Shown: positions 52,681 through 64,000 of the stretch, in pieces
Position numbering within the stretch: position 1 is the first letter of the stretch
Layout of the letters: each line of letters opens with the position of its first letter
From: Schizophyllum amplum
Taxonomy: Eukaryota; Basidiomycota; Agaricomycetes; Agaricales; Schizophyllaceae
NCBI GenBank assembly: GCA_007026445.1
Contig: VDMD01000100.1
Location: 1-64,000, forward strand
DNA: 64,000 bases
Reading direction: 5' to 3'
Notes under the pieces: model-generated
What the model saw: the letters and a program-made list of their open reading frames with translations, nothing else
Database searches by the model: none
Told to the model about the DNA's origin: nothing
Position numbers and translations under genes: made by a program

Positions 52681-55162
52681 CTAGGTCAGTACATACAACA
52701 GATTCGCGGATAAGTGAAGCTCCTGAGCCGAAGGCAGCGATGCGCAGGCCGAAAACACTCCGTCATTGAATACATGCTCTGGGCAACACCTTACCTGGTG
52801 TGGCACCAGATATGCGACCCCATCATCGTGGAGTACTGGACGGTCTGGTTGCATATCCCACATGTGACGGGGATTTTTGCTGTAACTGGTACAGGCAGGC
52901 CTGCATTCCTCAAATGGGCTTTCCCACGCTGCAACTTGGGGGTCGAGGTGGCACTTGATGTGTTTCTTCACCATTTTCACCGTGTCCTTGTTCTGCTCAT
53001 GGTCTCGCACGTTGCGGCCATAAGAATGCCCACAGGCCGTGCCGCCATTGTGGATTCCCCAGTCGCAGCTAGTGATCGGTGCGCGGGGAGCACGAGGTGC
53101 ATTGGGAGGAGGCCCGGCCGGCGCATGAACACCGGAGAAGACGCTTGTCATTCCCTCCAGCGGATCATGCGCCGGAGCGACAGCGGCGGGGGCAGCGGCG
53201 GCAGAAAGCGACGACGCAGGCGCGTTCCCATAGTGAGAGGAGGTGGCGAGATGCGCGATGGGAGTGCGCTCCGTCTGGGAAGAAGGACCTTGCTCGGCCG
53301 AGGGCCCGGCTTCGCTTTCCGTCGTGGTATTGCCTTCGTCTTCCGGCCCAAATTCGATTAGAGGCTGCGTGTTGGGCATGGAGGTGGTTGGCATGTTGGG
53401 AATGGAGGTGCCGTTCGAAACGCCATACGGGTACTGCGAAAGAACCGGCCAGCCATAGACAGGTGCCGAGAGGAGCTGGGCATTGACATGGGAAGAGGAA
53501 GATGGTCCTGCCATCGAGGTTCCATACCCTGGAACGTGCTGCGCGACCCTCTCATCTCCATCGCCCTGCTGTACCATGGGCTGAGAAGCACGCGGGAGTG
53601 CCGCAAGTCGTGCATGTTTGACCGTCGGACCATCAGTGGAGCTTGAGCTCGTCTCGCGCTTCCGCTTGCCGTCGCCATTAGACGCCGGCGGTTTGGCTAC
53701 TGCTGCAGCCCGGTGCAAGGCAGGATCAGACCCGAAGACCTTCTGAGTCATGCCGGACATCGACCCGGGGGAAGCGCTCCACTCTTCTGCAGACCCCCCA
53801 TGACCTCCAGACAAAGATCAGAAAAGATTCCTACACGCTTAACGAACGGGTCGTTGTAAGCGGCGTTGAGCTTGGCGGCCACCGCATCTGGAATGACGGG
53901 TCTGAAGGTTTGTCGTAAGCAAAAGCAATGATAAACAAGGCATGCAAGTTGAACGCACCTTTCATGTGTACGCGACGCCTCAGTAGTTTGCGCGGGACCG
54001 CTCGCGGGAGCCGGGGTAGGCGCCATATCGGCCGAGGGAGCGACATGCGAGCACGATGGCTGTAGCGTTAGAGCTGCAGGCGCGATAACTTGCTGCATCG
54101 CCCCCGCGCTCATACTGCGCTGCTGCAGCTTGGGTCCTGGAACGCCCGATAGCTCTGCGACGCGCGTGTGCTTCGCCACTGAGCCATGAGCGAGGCTCCC
54201 GCTGGCTTTGGGCATCCGCTTTCCCTCGTTCTGGGTTGCCGTCGCCTCGCTTGCTGGAGCAGCACGCGAAGTGTGATGGACTTGGCCGAGCACCTCCTGC
54301 GTTATGTCGCCCAGTGCTTCTTTGGGCAAGAAGCCCATTTGCTGGAGGCTCTCCACGTCATCCACACACAACTCGGGCTGGATTTCTCCAGCAAGAACTG
54401 CTTGAGTGTAGGACGCGTTCAAACCGGCCGCGACATCATCCGGGATATCGGTGATTCTGAAGATTTGCAATGAGAGAACAGTCGTGAGGAAGACCCGCAA
54501 GTCAAACACACCCTTCGAACTGCCACAAGGAATTCTCGTCGATTATCTGGCTAAGTTCGATCGTGGAAGCCGTACTAATAATGCGTCAGGACTACATGGA
54601 TATAGGAGAGTAGGAGTACTTACAACTCGTCGAGTTCAGCTGTCAGATCACTGCCTTCAAGCTCTCCAGCGACAGCGCTGGCTGTTGCTCCCACTTCGTC
54701 TATCTGGCTATCGCCCGCGTCAGCCTGGTCAACCGTCGAAGCAAGCTGTGATGCATGCGTTGACTCCCCCGCTGCGCGCGAGATGCCAGGGTTGTAACTC
54801 GGCGTGCCGAGGACTGAGGTCTCCACATGAGACGCGTCCTGGCCCGAGAGCCCGAGTGCGCTCGACCAGTTGATCGCAGGCGAGTCTTCGAGATGAACCT
54901 TCTTAGCTGTCCGCGACGCGTCGCTCGCATGATTCTCTGCGACCGACGGTAGCGACGGCTGAGGCGGATCGGGGAAGAAGTTGTTAAACTCGGCAGTGAA
55001 CGCGTCTTCCTGCTGGTAGATGCCGCCGTTCAGCTCCTCCGACTCGAGGAACAGATCCTCGCGCGTGTCGCGGAAGTCGGTCGCAGGGCCCTCGTCCGCT
55101 CCCAACTCGAGCTCGGAGAGCGTAGTGCGACGCCAGGAATCATCGTCGTACAACGACGCCAT
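52681..55162 (-). CDS. Large low-complexity protein with internal duplication and Cys/His tail
   Basis: 756 residues from exons (minus) 54624-55162, 54512-54574, 53959-54456, 53837-53901, 52681-53786; phases fit. The N-terminal third is acidic. Two internal copies of a module follow: ITDIPDDVAAGLNASYTQAV and VIPDAVAAKLNAAYNDPFVK, each preceded by an intron and followed by a basic KRxPK/KRKRE stretch that could be a nuclear signal. The 3' part is Ser/Pro/Ala-rich and ends in a Cys/His domain: CDWGIHNGGTACGHSYGRNV, HEQNK, KKHIKCHL, ECRPAC, RCCPEH. Spacing suggests a degenerate C2H2-like or novel metal-binding fold. Paralog: 59865-63066. No function assigned. Confidence 0.75.
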
Positions 55163-55369
55163 ATTCAATCTGCAGAATCTGAATGAGAATCCGTGAAGGA
55201 TTGCGGAGTGGCCACACACCTTGAGAGTAATGCAAACGATTTATCTGCCCGCAACGATCCCTCCTTCGTATCTACTAGCTGTGTGCGTCCCTCGAAGAGC
55301 GAAAAAATTCGACGAGCGAGAGCGCGACGAATGGGAGTAAGGGATGCAAAGAAGAGAGGGAACGCAGGC

Positions 55370-55690
55370 CGCGATCAAATTGGGCCTTTCGTTCCGGAGG
55401 TGAAGGTAAACAAGGGTACATTCCCACGCACGAGTCACGGATTTCGATCCCCATCGCGCTACGATCCTCCTTCGACCTCGATATCGCGCATGAAGACTGG
55501 GAAATACTGTGAGTATCGACCAGGCTGCTTGAAATTGGAAAAAATACCTCGTGAATAAATGCAAAGCCGAAAATCGCATTTTGCCTCGAGGTGCGGCGGA
55601 ACCTTTTCGCGTCACGGTGTTTGCACTTGTGCTTGACCATCCTTGCGCGCTGCCGTGATGCCCGTGGGTCTTGGGGATCCATATGCGACG
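55370..55690 (-). promoter_or_regulatory. Upstream region shared with the 63066 gene
   Basis: Matches 63170-63490 in order and orientation: shared stretches include AAACAAG..ACATTCCCACG/ACACTCCCACG, CGATCCCCATC/GGATCCCCATC, GACCAGGCT, TTTGCACTTGTGCTTGACCA/TTTGCACTCGCGCTTGACCA. Both lie just upstream of the paralogous genes, so the promoter was duplicated with the gene and is still conserved. Confidence 0.6.
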
Positions 55691-55699
55691 GAAATCCAA

Positions 55700-56507
55700 C
55701 CCTTCAATAAGTTTGGAATCGCGTATGTCGCCAATGTTTTAATATCTGCAGACCGGGCGATGCTCTTCGAGGAACTTGTTCCGCGTCCGACAGCGGCGCC
55801 CAGGTATCCTCTAGTTGTGATCCTGCATATATATATGGCGCAGCTGGGGGTCCTTTATGCATCGTTGGACCTGTAAAGGCGGCGGTAGGCACGTTCCTCG
55901 GACGGTCTTGCCTTCGCGCGTTGACCTTCGGGCACCCTCCAGGCGGTCTTATACCTGGCGCGCGTGCATGGACCTTATCTATGAAGCATACAGATGAGTA
56001 CAAAGACGCTAACATAACGCCAAATGGTCGCTAACCTTGTCCTATAGCGAGACCTTCTTGACATGCCGTGGGTCTCCGCGTTCTTTGGGTCGTCAACAGC
56101 GTTCATGCGGCGTTAGCATCTACATGGATTCTTCAAGGCGATAGGGTCGCGCAGTCACGTCGCCGCCAGACAGCCAGACAGGTCTTGTGACTTCTCCAGG
56201 GCCCGTGCATCGTTCCACGCCAGTGGTGTCGACCTTCTCGTCGTTCACCGACCGGGCACGCAGTCCGGGCTCGGGCGCGTCGTCTCGACGTCGAGGTAAA
56301 TGCTTGCCGCGTGGGGTCCGAGCTCGCCTGTTAGGCTGACCCTCAGGTCCGTCGGGCCATTCTGCTGCATGCTGATCCGCGTACCTGCACTCCGGAGGCA
56401 TAGGTGAGCATACATTATTGTGAGACCGCCGCCCGAAGCCGCTGACCTTGCCGTAGGTGCTCTCCTCGAGGTCCCCCGATCGTAGCTGACACCCATGAAG
56501 GGTGGAG

Positions 56508-56539
<32 letters not shown>

Positions 56540-59500
56540 GGACGACGAGAAAGCGTCAAGGGGGTCTTCTATCGCGCTGTAAGCTAAGTCTCGTCGTATG
56601 ATTCTTCGTCGCTCGCCCTGCCGCAGAGCCGTAGACCGTGCGTCCCCCAGTCGTCCGCGCCCTGGGTCGTAGCGTCGAAGGTACGCTTGTTCTTACCGAT
56701 GCGGTGTTCAAACTTCAACGTCCTGCTTACTTGGAGTTGCGACAGACATCAAAGCCAGGCGCGGGACCTGGAAGCTGAAGCAGAACGACGAGCCTGACCC
56801 GCGGCGACGACCTTGACCACCACGACGAGCACGAATGCACCGACGAGCACGAATGCACCGACGAGTACGAATGCATCGACGGGCTCGGCCACGAGGACGA
56901 GCACATCCACCACGACGAGGACGAATGCATCGACGAGCTCGGCTACGACGACGAGCACAGCTACAACGACGGACGCCAGCACAACGACGAGTAGTATCAC
57001 GACGACGACCTCGAAGGCGTCTTCCGATATGCGTTCACCGGGATGCATTCACGTTCACTACATACGACACTCCTGCGACATGCGCGTGAGCACAGTCATC
57101 CACTCTTATAACGAGCACTCACAGACGTTAGTATCTACTCGGGCGCGAAGCGTTACCCGATGTTTACATATACGTCCCCGAAGACCTGCAACCTGCAATC
57201 ACAACTTCAACCATAACTTCGTCTGATCCGTCACGACTGTATCCAATTCGACCGTCCGTTAGACGCTCATCAATACTCCCGACCACCGAGTAGGTTCACA
57301 ATCGTCCGAAGGGCTCTTTCCTTACGACACGCAGACAGTTGCCAAGACACAGATATAAGGTGAACGTATTTGCATTGCAGACTAGCGAGTGTAACTACTC
57401 ACCTACCTTTGGTGCTGCAGAACATCCGAAGCCGACACGAACGCCACATATCACGTGCATCTACCACGTGACCAGGCGGAACGCAGCCTTCCCACGTCAC
57501 CGCCTGCATCCTTCGCATCTGCGCCGCTGCAGGCGAACGTGCTACTTCATGTGCGAGAACCTGTTGAGAAACATGGTGTCAAGGGGTAATGGAGGATGGA
57601 TCAGGGCATGTAAGAGGGAGGTTGGAAGGCGTCGAAGGCGAATGCATGAGGTGGGAGCGAGGGCCGGAGGGACGAGTACGGAGACTTGGGGATGGCGATG
57701 AACATGGTGTAGATGGGCATGACGTCGAGGGAGAGGTGCGATCGGTGATAGGCGGGTGGGAGGGACACGAGCTGAAGACGAGCGCAGGCGTCAGACGGCG
57801 CTTGTCGTCCTGGGCATGTTCTCGGAGGGCCGATGACCACTGTACGGCGAGGATATGCGAGTGACGTTCTCCGCCGTGCCGGAGTATAGGTCGTGCATAC
57901 GACGACGAAGTTCTATTGGCAACATGAGGAAGATGCGGTCGGAGTGATCGTGTCACGTACCATGCTCCGGATAGTGCGCAAGCATGGTAAACGTACGCGT
58001 CCAGCACTGCAGGAGCTAACGTCGTGCAGTGTTCAACCTAGCGTCCAGCAACCGGCGTGTGGCACCCAGCGATATCGATGTGGAGACGCATCAGTGGTCG
58101 CGTTTGGATACCGCCTTCTACGACGAGTTGCGCCAGTCCGGGAAAGTCAAGCCTCCGGACAGGTTGATGAAACGTTGTGGGCGTCCGTCGCGGTTGCCAT
58201 GAAGAGGTTATGGACGAGCGGACGTCCCGCAGACCAAGCAAACGCAGATATCGGGGAAAAGGAGAGCGAACAAAGAGCAATGGTGATGTCGGCGAGAGAG
58301 AAACATGAGATGGTGAGGGGCAACCCTGTGCGATTGCGACGGTGAGAAACACGATGCGCGAAAAACTGGCCTCGAAGATTGTGGATTGTTTGCCAAGGTC
58401 CTCGTTACGGCACGGGTTGAACGTAACATGCCGCATGGGGCGGACAATGAAATTGAACAGACTGGACTGTGTTCACAGCTCTCATTGTCGTAGAAAAAAT
58501 CATTCTTATTGGTATGTCATATGTAGACAATGCAGTAGTGCACTATACGACAAGGGGGAGGACGGTGAAGTCCAATGCGTCTGCGCAAAGAATCAGCGTG
58601 GCAACACTAGCGTCGAGACTAAGCCATACCTCCGTCTTCTCTATAGTTCCCCTTGTGAATGAACTACAAGACCGATGTCGGAGGTCTACAAGAGGGTGGC
58701 GTACCAAAAACAAAATCCTCGAAGTGCCTTGCGCTCGATGGGAGTCGAGGTCAAAGTCCAATGGTCCATCAACCATCAGTCACGTTGACGGATTGCCCCT
58801 TCCGTCCATCTCGCCACGCGGCAGACAGCAGCGAGCATAACCGTCGACGTCCTTCGCATCGTCGCTATGAAAGAAAGGGAAGAAATGGAAATGGTTTCGG
58901 AATCCGAAGAGGTAGTTCCTGTTCACGTACCAGCCGCATGAAGAACGGGACATGATCAGCAGCCAGTGAAGCATGCCGAACTCGCCAGCCACCGGCATTC
59001 TGAGGGTGTGTGAGCTGCAAGAGATGCATCCCCGCAGAGGATACGTGATATTGACGAAGACATACCGAAGGAGGCAGTGGAAACCACGTACCGAATGTTG
59101 ATGACGGTGGCTGTCGAGAGCAACATCAGTGCCCAAATTTCAATTACCGGACCGCTGAGACCGTCGGACCCGAGATCACGTGGCCACGTTGTTGTTCTTC
59201 GCGATCATTCCCTTTGTAGTCCTCACGCCTGAAAGCAAACAAAAGATCGATAGAGACCGGGTCACTCGTGGAGCGCCCCTGATATTTATTTGTTCGGAGC
59301 GCGTACAGACAAATCGCTTTATGCCTCCAGACGCTCATCTAGCTCTCGGGGCCTCTTCTTACCAGCGTAGTCACTGGTCAGCACTTAAAGGGCACTCAGA
59401 AGGCATCCTGAAAGCTCTCACAAATGCCGGTGAAGTTTTAGGTGGGCAGCTACAACTTAGAAGTGCGATGTTGCGCTTTGTTTTTGCGCCCACGAGCGGC

Positions 59501-59864
59501 CGGGTCGTTATCGGTCTTTCGTTCGCTGGAATCAGAAACATAGATATCGATCATAGACGCAGAACAATCACTTCTGTCACATATTTCAGAGTGCGGGATC
59601 ATTCAGGGAGTGCAAGTAGTACACCGATAATGCATACATGTAGTTGTACCGATACAACAGTCTTACAGCCAGTCCGGAGTACATATAAGTACACAAGCCA
59701 TAGATCACACACAGATATTCGACATCACATCCTACCAATCGTTCACCTCGATCCTTGCCTCCATAGATCCCACGTCGCCGCGCCCTGAGATTGTTCGCCT
59801 GCATCCCCACCGCGTCGATGCGGAAGCGCTATGTTCCAAGCTCTGCTGCCACTGCCGGCCCCAT
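55700..59864. other. Long stretch without a secure gene
   Basis: A GCC/GCG trinucleotide run occupies 56509-56540. At 56813-57010 an 18-bp-like repeat (ACGAGCACGAATGCACCG) encodes TSTNAPTSTNAP-type Thr/Ser text on plus. On minus, frames at about 56245-56440 (MQQNGPTDLRVSLTGELG) and 58780-59200 (VIEIWALMLLSTATVINIR, then hydrophobic text) look protein-like and may be exons of unresolved or decaying genes; the latter suggests a membrane protein. I could not join them into a model. Confidence 0.35.
56813..57010 (+). repeat. Degenerate trinucleotide-based repeat (Thr/Ser-rich if coding)
   Basis: Units of the type CGACGAGCACGAATGCAC recur with gradual decay. On the plus strand they would encode T/S/N-rich text like the stalk of a secreted fungal protein, but no flanking exon or start is supported. 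Confidence 0.5.
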
Positions 59865-62800
59865 CTACACCTTGAGATGGCACGTCGCGATATGGCCCTT
59901 GTAAGACTGACAAGTAATATACTTGTCTCGCCACTCTCGACGGCCCGGCTTGCCCTTGCTCCCCTTCTCAATAACTTCAGACTCGAAACATGGCCCCGCA
60001 GGGTGCGTTTCCCCGATAATCTTGGCCATTGCGGCGTCGCTGTTGGCTGCCGGATGCCACCATCGGCACTGCACGAGTACGCTTCTAACCACCGTGCGAT
60101 TCCGGTAGCCTGGCCGGAGCTGTTGCAAGGTGGGCTCGAGGTGTTTATCGTCACAATGCTTCAAGGCCCTTTCCACGGCGCCCTTGTCGCCTTCCAAGAC
60201 AAGGTGACCGAAGTCGAAGAGGCATAAGGTGCCGTCGTCGTTCATGATCTGGCACAACCTGGGGTCACCGGCGCCTTCGGGATCGCCCGGCTGGCGAACG
60301 TAGGGAGTGGGAGGGGAAGGAGGCTTCTGCGCGGGGGTGTTGGGCTTGAGCCAGTTCTTGTCAATGAGCACGCTCTGCGTAGACGTCTGCGGCGTGATGG
60401 TGCCCGCGGAAGAAGAGGCAACGGAAGAAGGAGGAGCAAAGGAGGACGAGGCGAGACTACTTTGCGCGGACGGGAGCGCGCGCTGCTTTCCGCGACGACG
60501 CGCTCCCTGACTCGCGTCCATGCGAGCGCCGTTAAAGTCAGAGCCCGAGCCGGCTGCGTCCAAGTTTGGAACAGTCTTCCAGCTTGAGCTCGCTCCGTCG
60601 AAGTTCGAACCCGCCACGTCGGAGGTCGAGCCGCGGCCATAATTAGGCGCGCTAGAGCCTTGGGTGCTCGGTCCGACTTGGAGGTCGTAGGGCGGGGAGA
60701 GCTGAGAGCCGTAGAACGGCGCTTGCTGACCGTTGTACGGTGGTGCTTGCTGACCGTTATACGGTGCTCGGTGACCATGGTACGGGCTTTGCTGACCATG
60801 GTACGGGCCTTGCTGACCATGGTACGGGCCTTGATGACCTGGCACTTGTTGATCATGAACAGGCGCTTGGCGACCAGGGTGAGGCGCGAGTCGACGCGCC
60901 GCGGATATCGTCTGAGAAGACGGTCCGGGCTGCCCATGCGAAGGAGCGGCCTGCGGGTACGAGGGCGCGGTGTACGTGGGAGCGGGTTGCGCGTATGGGG
61001 GAGCGAACTGCGCGTTCGCGGGAGCAAACTGCCCGTTCGCGGGAGCAAACTGCGCGTTCGCGGGATCAACCTGCCCGTTCGCGGGAGCAACCTGCGCGTA
61101 TGAGGAGGAGGGCTGTGCGAATGAAGGACCGGGTCGAGACGAGGAACCTTGCCGATTGTACGGAAGGGAGTGATAGGGCTGTCTGTGCGAGAGGCCGGAC
61201 TGCGCGTATGAAGGAGCAGGCGGCGCGTATAAAGGAGCAGGCGGCGCGTATGAAGGAGCAGACTGCGTGTATGAAGGAGCAGACTGCGCGTATGAGGGAG
61301 CACTCTGCGCGTACGAGGGAGCGCTCTGCGCATATGAGGGAGCATATTGCGCGTATGAGATACCAGGTTGCGCGACCGTATTCGGAACGCCGAGCTGAGC
61401 AGGATACTGCCCCCCGTAGCCAAACGATCGAGGGCCCGCTGGCTGCATCATCATCCCGTTCGGGATGGTGTTGCCCGTGCCGTTGTTCTCCATAACGTTG
61501 TACGACGAGCTTCCCTGGTACGGGACGCCTTGAGGCCTCGGACCGGTGTAGGGCGTCCCCTGGTTCGGAACGGACATGTGAGATGGAGCAGATAGACGCG
61601 GCACGGGCAACTCTCTCATGTCGCGCCCCTGCCACTGCGGCTGAGAGACGCCCTGAGCCTGAGTCACGCGAGGCTGCTTGGTCAACCTCTCTAGCTGCTC
61701 GTTGCTAGCCTGGCGCTTAGGCGCGCGAGACCATACAGTCTTCGCCGCGGGAGGAGGCACAGATGAAGGCGGCGACGCAGACGAGGGAGGCGATGCAGAT
61801 ACGTCGCCATGAGCCGCATCAGGCTGGAGCGGCCCATAGTCCGCCGCGCTCGTCGAGGAGGTCACCTGAGCTGGTGGAGGCAATGCGCTACCCTCGGTGC
61901 CAAAGCTCTGCTCTGGGTACCCGCAGGCGAGGAACAGATCCCATTCCGAAGGGGCACGGCCGGTGGTGTTGCCCGAAGGCACATCCGGTGAAGGAACGAT
62001 GGGCAGCTCTTCTTGACTATCGGCAGTCCTGCAGTTATGTAGTCAGTAATAGAGCGAACGACCACGATGGACAAACTCACTCCTCTGAACCTTGCGCTTG
62101 GTGGTCTTCGATCGCGCTTTCTGGCTCTGTCACGTCTGCATCACTGCAGCACATGTAAGATATGGTACACAAACGACATCCGCAGTTTACTCACCTTGGC
62201 GTGGTTCCAAAATCTGCAGGTCTGCGAGGAGTGTCGAATACGCCAATATCGACACGTTCATCGCCATCAGTAGCCGCGTCGGCATCACCAGTAGTCGTGT
62301 CCCTCAAGTCTCCATCTATGTCGTTTGTGTTCAGCACCCCCGCCAGGCCAGAATCCTTTTCATCTTGAGTCGTCTTCTGAAGACGAACGATGTCCGAGCC
62401 CGGGGAGTTGTATTGCTCGTCCGACGCGGGCGAGTCCCGCAGGGTAACGGGGCCAGCCAGCCGATGCGGAATCGCCAGAGATGGAGGACGAGGCGCGGAA
62501 GTGACGGCATCGTCCGAGTCGCCATCGGTGCTCTGCTTGGCATGCTCGACGGGTTCCTCATCGGAGTCACGTGCGGGTTGCTCGTCCAGCTTCGCAATAT
62601 CGGTGGAGGTAGTAATGGATGGTATAGCATAGGCAATGTTGTCGCCGTCGTCGAAATCGCCGTCCGCGTCCTCGTCTGCATCTTCCTCGTCGGATTCTTC
62701 CTGCTCGTTATCGACCCGTGAGCCGTGTTCTGCTTGGGGCTGCTGTAGTGAAACCGTGGCGATGGGCTGAGGACTCTCATCGTGGGCGTGCTGCTCTTCG

Positions 62801-63066
62801 TTGTTCGAGGCAGGCATGTTCATGCTCAGACCCTGCGCCGTGGGCGCATGCAGGAAGAGCTCATCCCGAGCCTCCTGGGTGTTGTAAGCCATAGTAGGCT
62901 CGTCGTTGAGCCCCGAATCAGTAAGAAATAGCTGCCAGGAAAGATCATGGTGATCCTCATAGGAGCTGGAGCGACAAAAGCTTGTCAGCAAACGCAAGCC
63001 ACTGAGTGGCGAGCCCACGCACCTATCAAAAGGAGACGAAAACATCCCCAGAATCGCGTCCGCCAT
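59865..63066 (-). CDS. Large prion-like low-complexity protein with Cys/His tail
   Basis: 1013 residues from exons (minus) 63023-63066, 62195-62965, 62081-62143, 59865-62028; phases fit. Order: a short ordered start (MADAILGMFSSPFD), an acidic region with EEDADEDADGDFDDGD, then about 450 residues rich in Tyr, Gln, Ser, Pro, Ala and Gly, with three repeat types: SAPSYAQ (7-8 aa), PANAQFA/PANGQFA, and GQQ(G/S/A)PYHGQQ. Such YGQS-rich text often phase-separates. The C-terminus is a Cys/His domain: CQIMNDDGTLCLFDFGHLVL, KHCDDKHL, QCRWWHP, GPCFESE, ITCQSYKGHIATCH. It is the tandem paralog of 52681-55162, same orientation, with a shared upstream region. Function unknown. Confidence 0.75.
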
Positions 63067-64000
63067 AATCCGCTCGCTTGCGTGGATTCCAAGAGTGAGG
63101 AGATCAGCCAAAACGCGCGTCAGAGGCGAGGGAGGATGCAAGTCGGAGATGGGAAGGAAAGAACAAACGCGGCCAGCGATTTGAGGGTGATGGAATTAGA
63201 AGGCGGTGGTAAACAAGCGCACACTCCCACGAGTTTTGACCAGAATCGGATCCCCATCACGCTGTGACCGTCGTTCGTACTTGGAACTTCGTATACTGGC
63301 TGCTGAGCAGTGTAAGCATGGACCAGGCTACTTGAGTGAGAGCGCGTACCTTGCGAGAATAATGGGCGGCAGGATTTTGTGTTCGCCACGAGGCGCGTCG
63401 GAGTCGAATCGCCGAGGGGTCTTTGCACTCGCGCTTGACCATCGTCGTCCGGCAGTGCGGTGGTCATTGATGATGGGCGACGTCAATTGGAGAATATATA
63501 CCCGTTGTTTGTGTCGTGGGTCATATGCTTGGGTAGGATTTTGATGACACTCGGTATTCTGCGAGGAACATTGACCGTACCCAAAGTCGACGTTGGGACG
63601 TCACCTTGCTTCGTCCTGGCGTCACCTTGCATGGTCCCGGCATCCACTCGTCGTTCTCGGGATTCCTAGGTTTGTCCTGAGGATTGTCCTTTGAGGCCGA
63701 GGTCGGCTTGCTCTATACACGCTCTTGGCTTCGCTCGCTAATCTTCTCTTTCCAGGAGTCCAGGTCCCTTTATGTGAGCATGCCACGCCATTGAACCTGC
63801 TACCATGTCGGTGAGCATACGCTCTAAACGGTGGCAGACATGACTGACCTCACATTCCAATCGTTCCTTCACTTCGCGGCTTCCTGGCGCCGGCCGTGTC
63901 GGAGCAGTCGCTCTCCGTATACACCCTAGCGTATACGCCGTGCGGCGTCGATAGGGAGCTTTCTTCCGTAGGTGCACCTCGCCCTACCCACTGCCTTCGG
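63067..64000. other. Upstream region of the 63066 gene; no gene seen
   Basis: 63170-63490 is homologous to 55370-55690 (see that entry). Right of 63500 I find only short frames without support. Confidence 0.4.

Noticed and set aside
53764..53900. Apparent frameshift near a C-run in the 756-residue gene
   Set aside because: A 50-nt intron (53787-53836, GTGTAG...CTGCAG, phase 1) joins the two frames exactly and makes the total length a multiple of three, so no lesion is needed.
1..64000. tRNA or rRNA genes
   Set aside because: I saw no segment with the conserved T-loop and anticodon-arm pattern or rRNA core sequences, but an eye scan cannot exclude a tRNA; a covariance-model search would decide.

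Overview
This window reads as nuclear DNA of a filamentous basidiomycete, most likely an Agaricomycete. It is GC-rich, and most genes carry several short introns (about 48-68 nt, GTRNGY donors, CTNAC-like branch sites). Gene families include F-box/leucine-rich-type proteins, GATA and MYND fingers and an MFS sugar porter. No RNA gene, CRISPR array or bacterial operon was seen. Exon models below were built by hand and tested by phase arithmetic; they are predictions.

Layout. 1-8.6 kb: a small Asn/Gly-rich Cys/His protein (998-1738), an F-box gene (minus), a lone SET-domain gene (5056-6465) and a 0.4 kb terminal-inverted-repeat element. 8.8-10.2 kb: a GATA-finger protein with a long Arg-Tyr-Pro repeat tail (minus). 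11.6-13.6 kb: a gene-poor stretch holding about ten unrelated tandem arrays. 13.7-19.5 kb: a Pro/Ala/Ser-rich protein, a small conserved-looking protein and a large coiled-coil protein. 20-46.5 kb: the main feature, a cluster of seven intact and one broken SMYD-like SET genes and four F-box genes around a peroxisomal-type thiolase gene. 46.8-51.2 kb: a MYND-finger gene and a sugar transporter (both minus). 52.7-63.1 kb: two tandem paralogous genes for large low-complexity proteins ending in Cys/His domains, separated by about 4.7 kb with no secure gene.

The 24.8-44.2 kb region is a mirrored (inverted) segmental duplication: F-box2(+), SET-C(-), SET-D remnant(-), SET-E(-), thiolase, SET-F(+), SET-G(+), SET-H(+), SET-I(+), F-box3(-). 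C pairs with I, D with G, and E with F, by protein similarity, shared exon lengths and shared non-coding flanks. F-box1(-) and F-box4(+) may continue the symmetry outward. The left arm lost part of G' and all of H' and took in two miniature transposons (hAT-like with an 8-bp target duplication, Harbinger-like with TTA); a third, large foldback element lies just outside it. The F-box genes at the two arm ends are each damaged at their 5' end, one by the hAT-like insertion and the other by an ATG to ATA change at the aligned start codon.

The SET proteins keep the methyltransferase core (GxG-like, NHSCxPN, catalytic-Tyr strand, CxCxxC post-SET) but have a helical insert where SMYD enzymes carry a MYND finger. 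Together with the F-box genes they look like an expanding, rearranging pair of families for protein methylation and ubiquitin-ligase substrate choice. That functional link is inference only.
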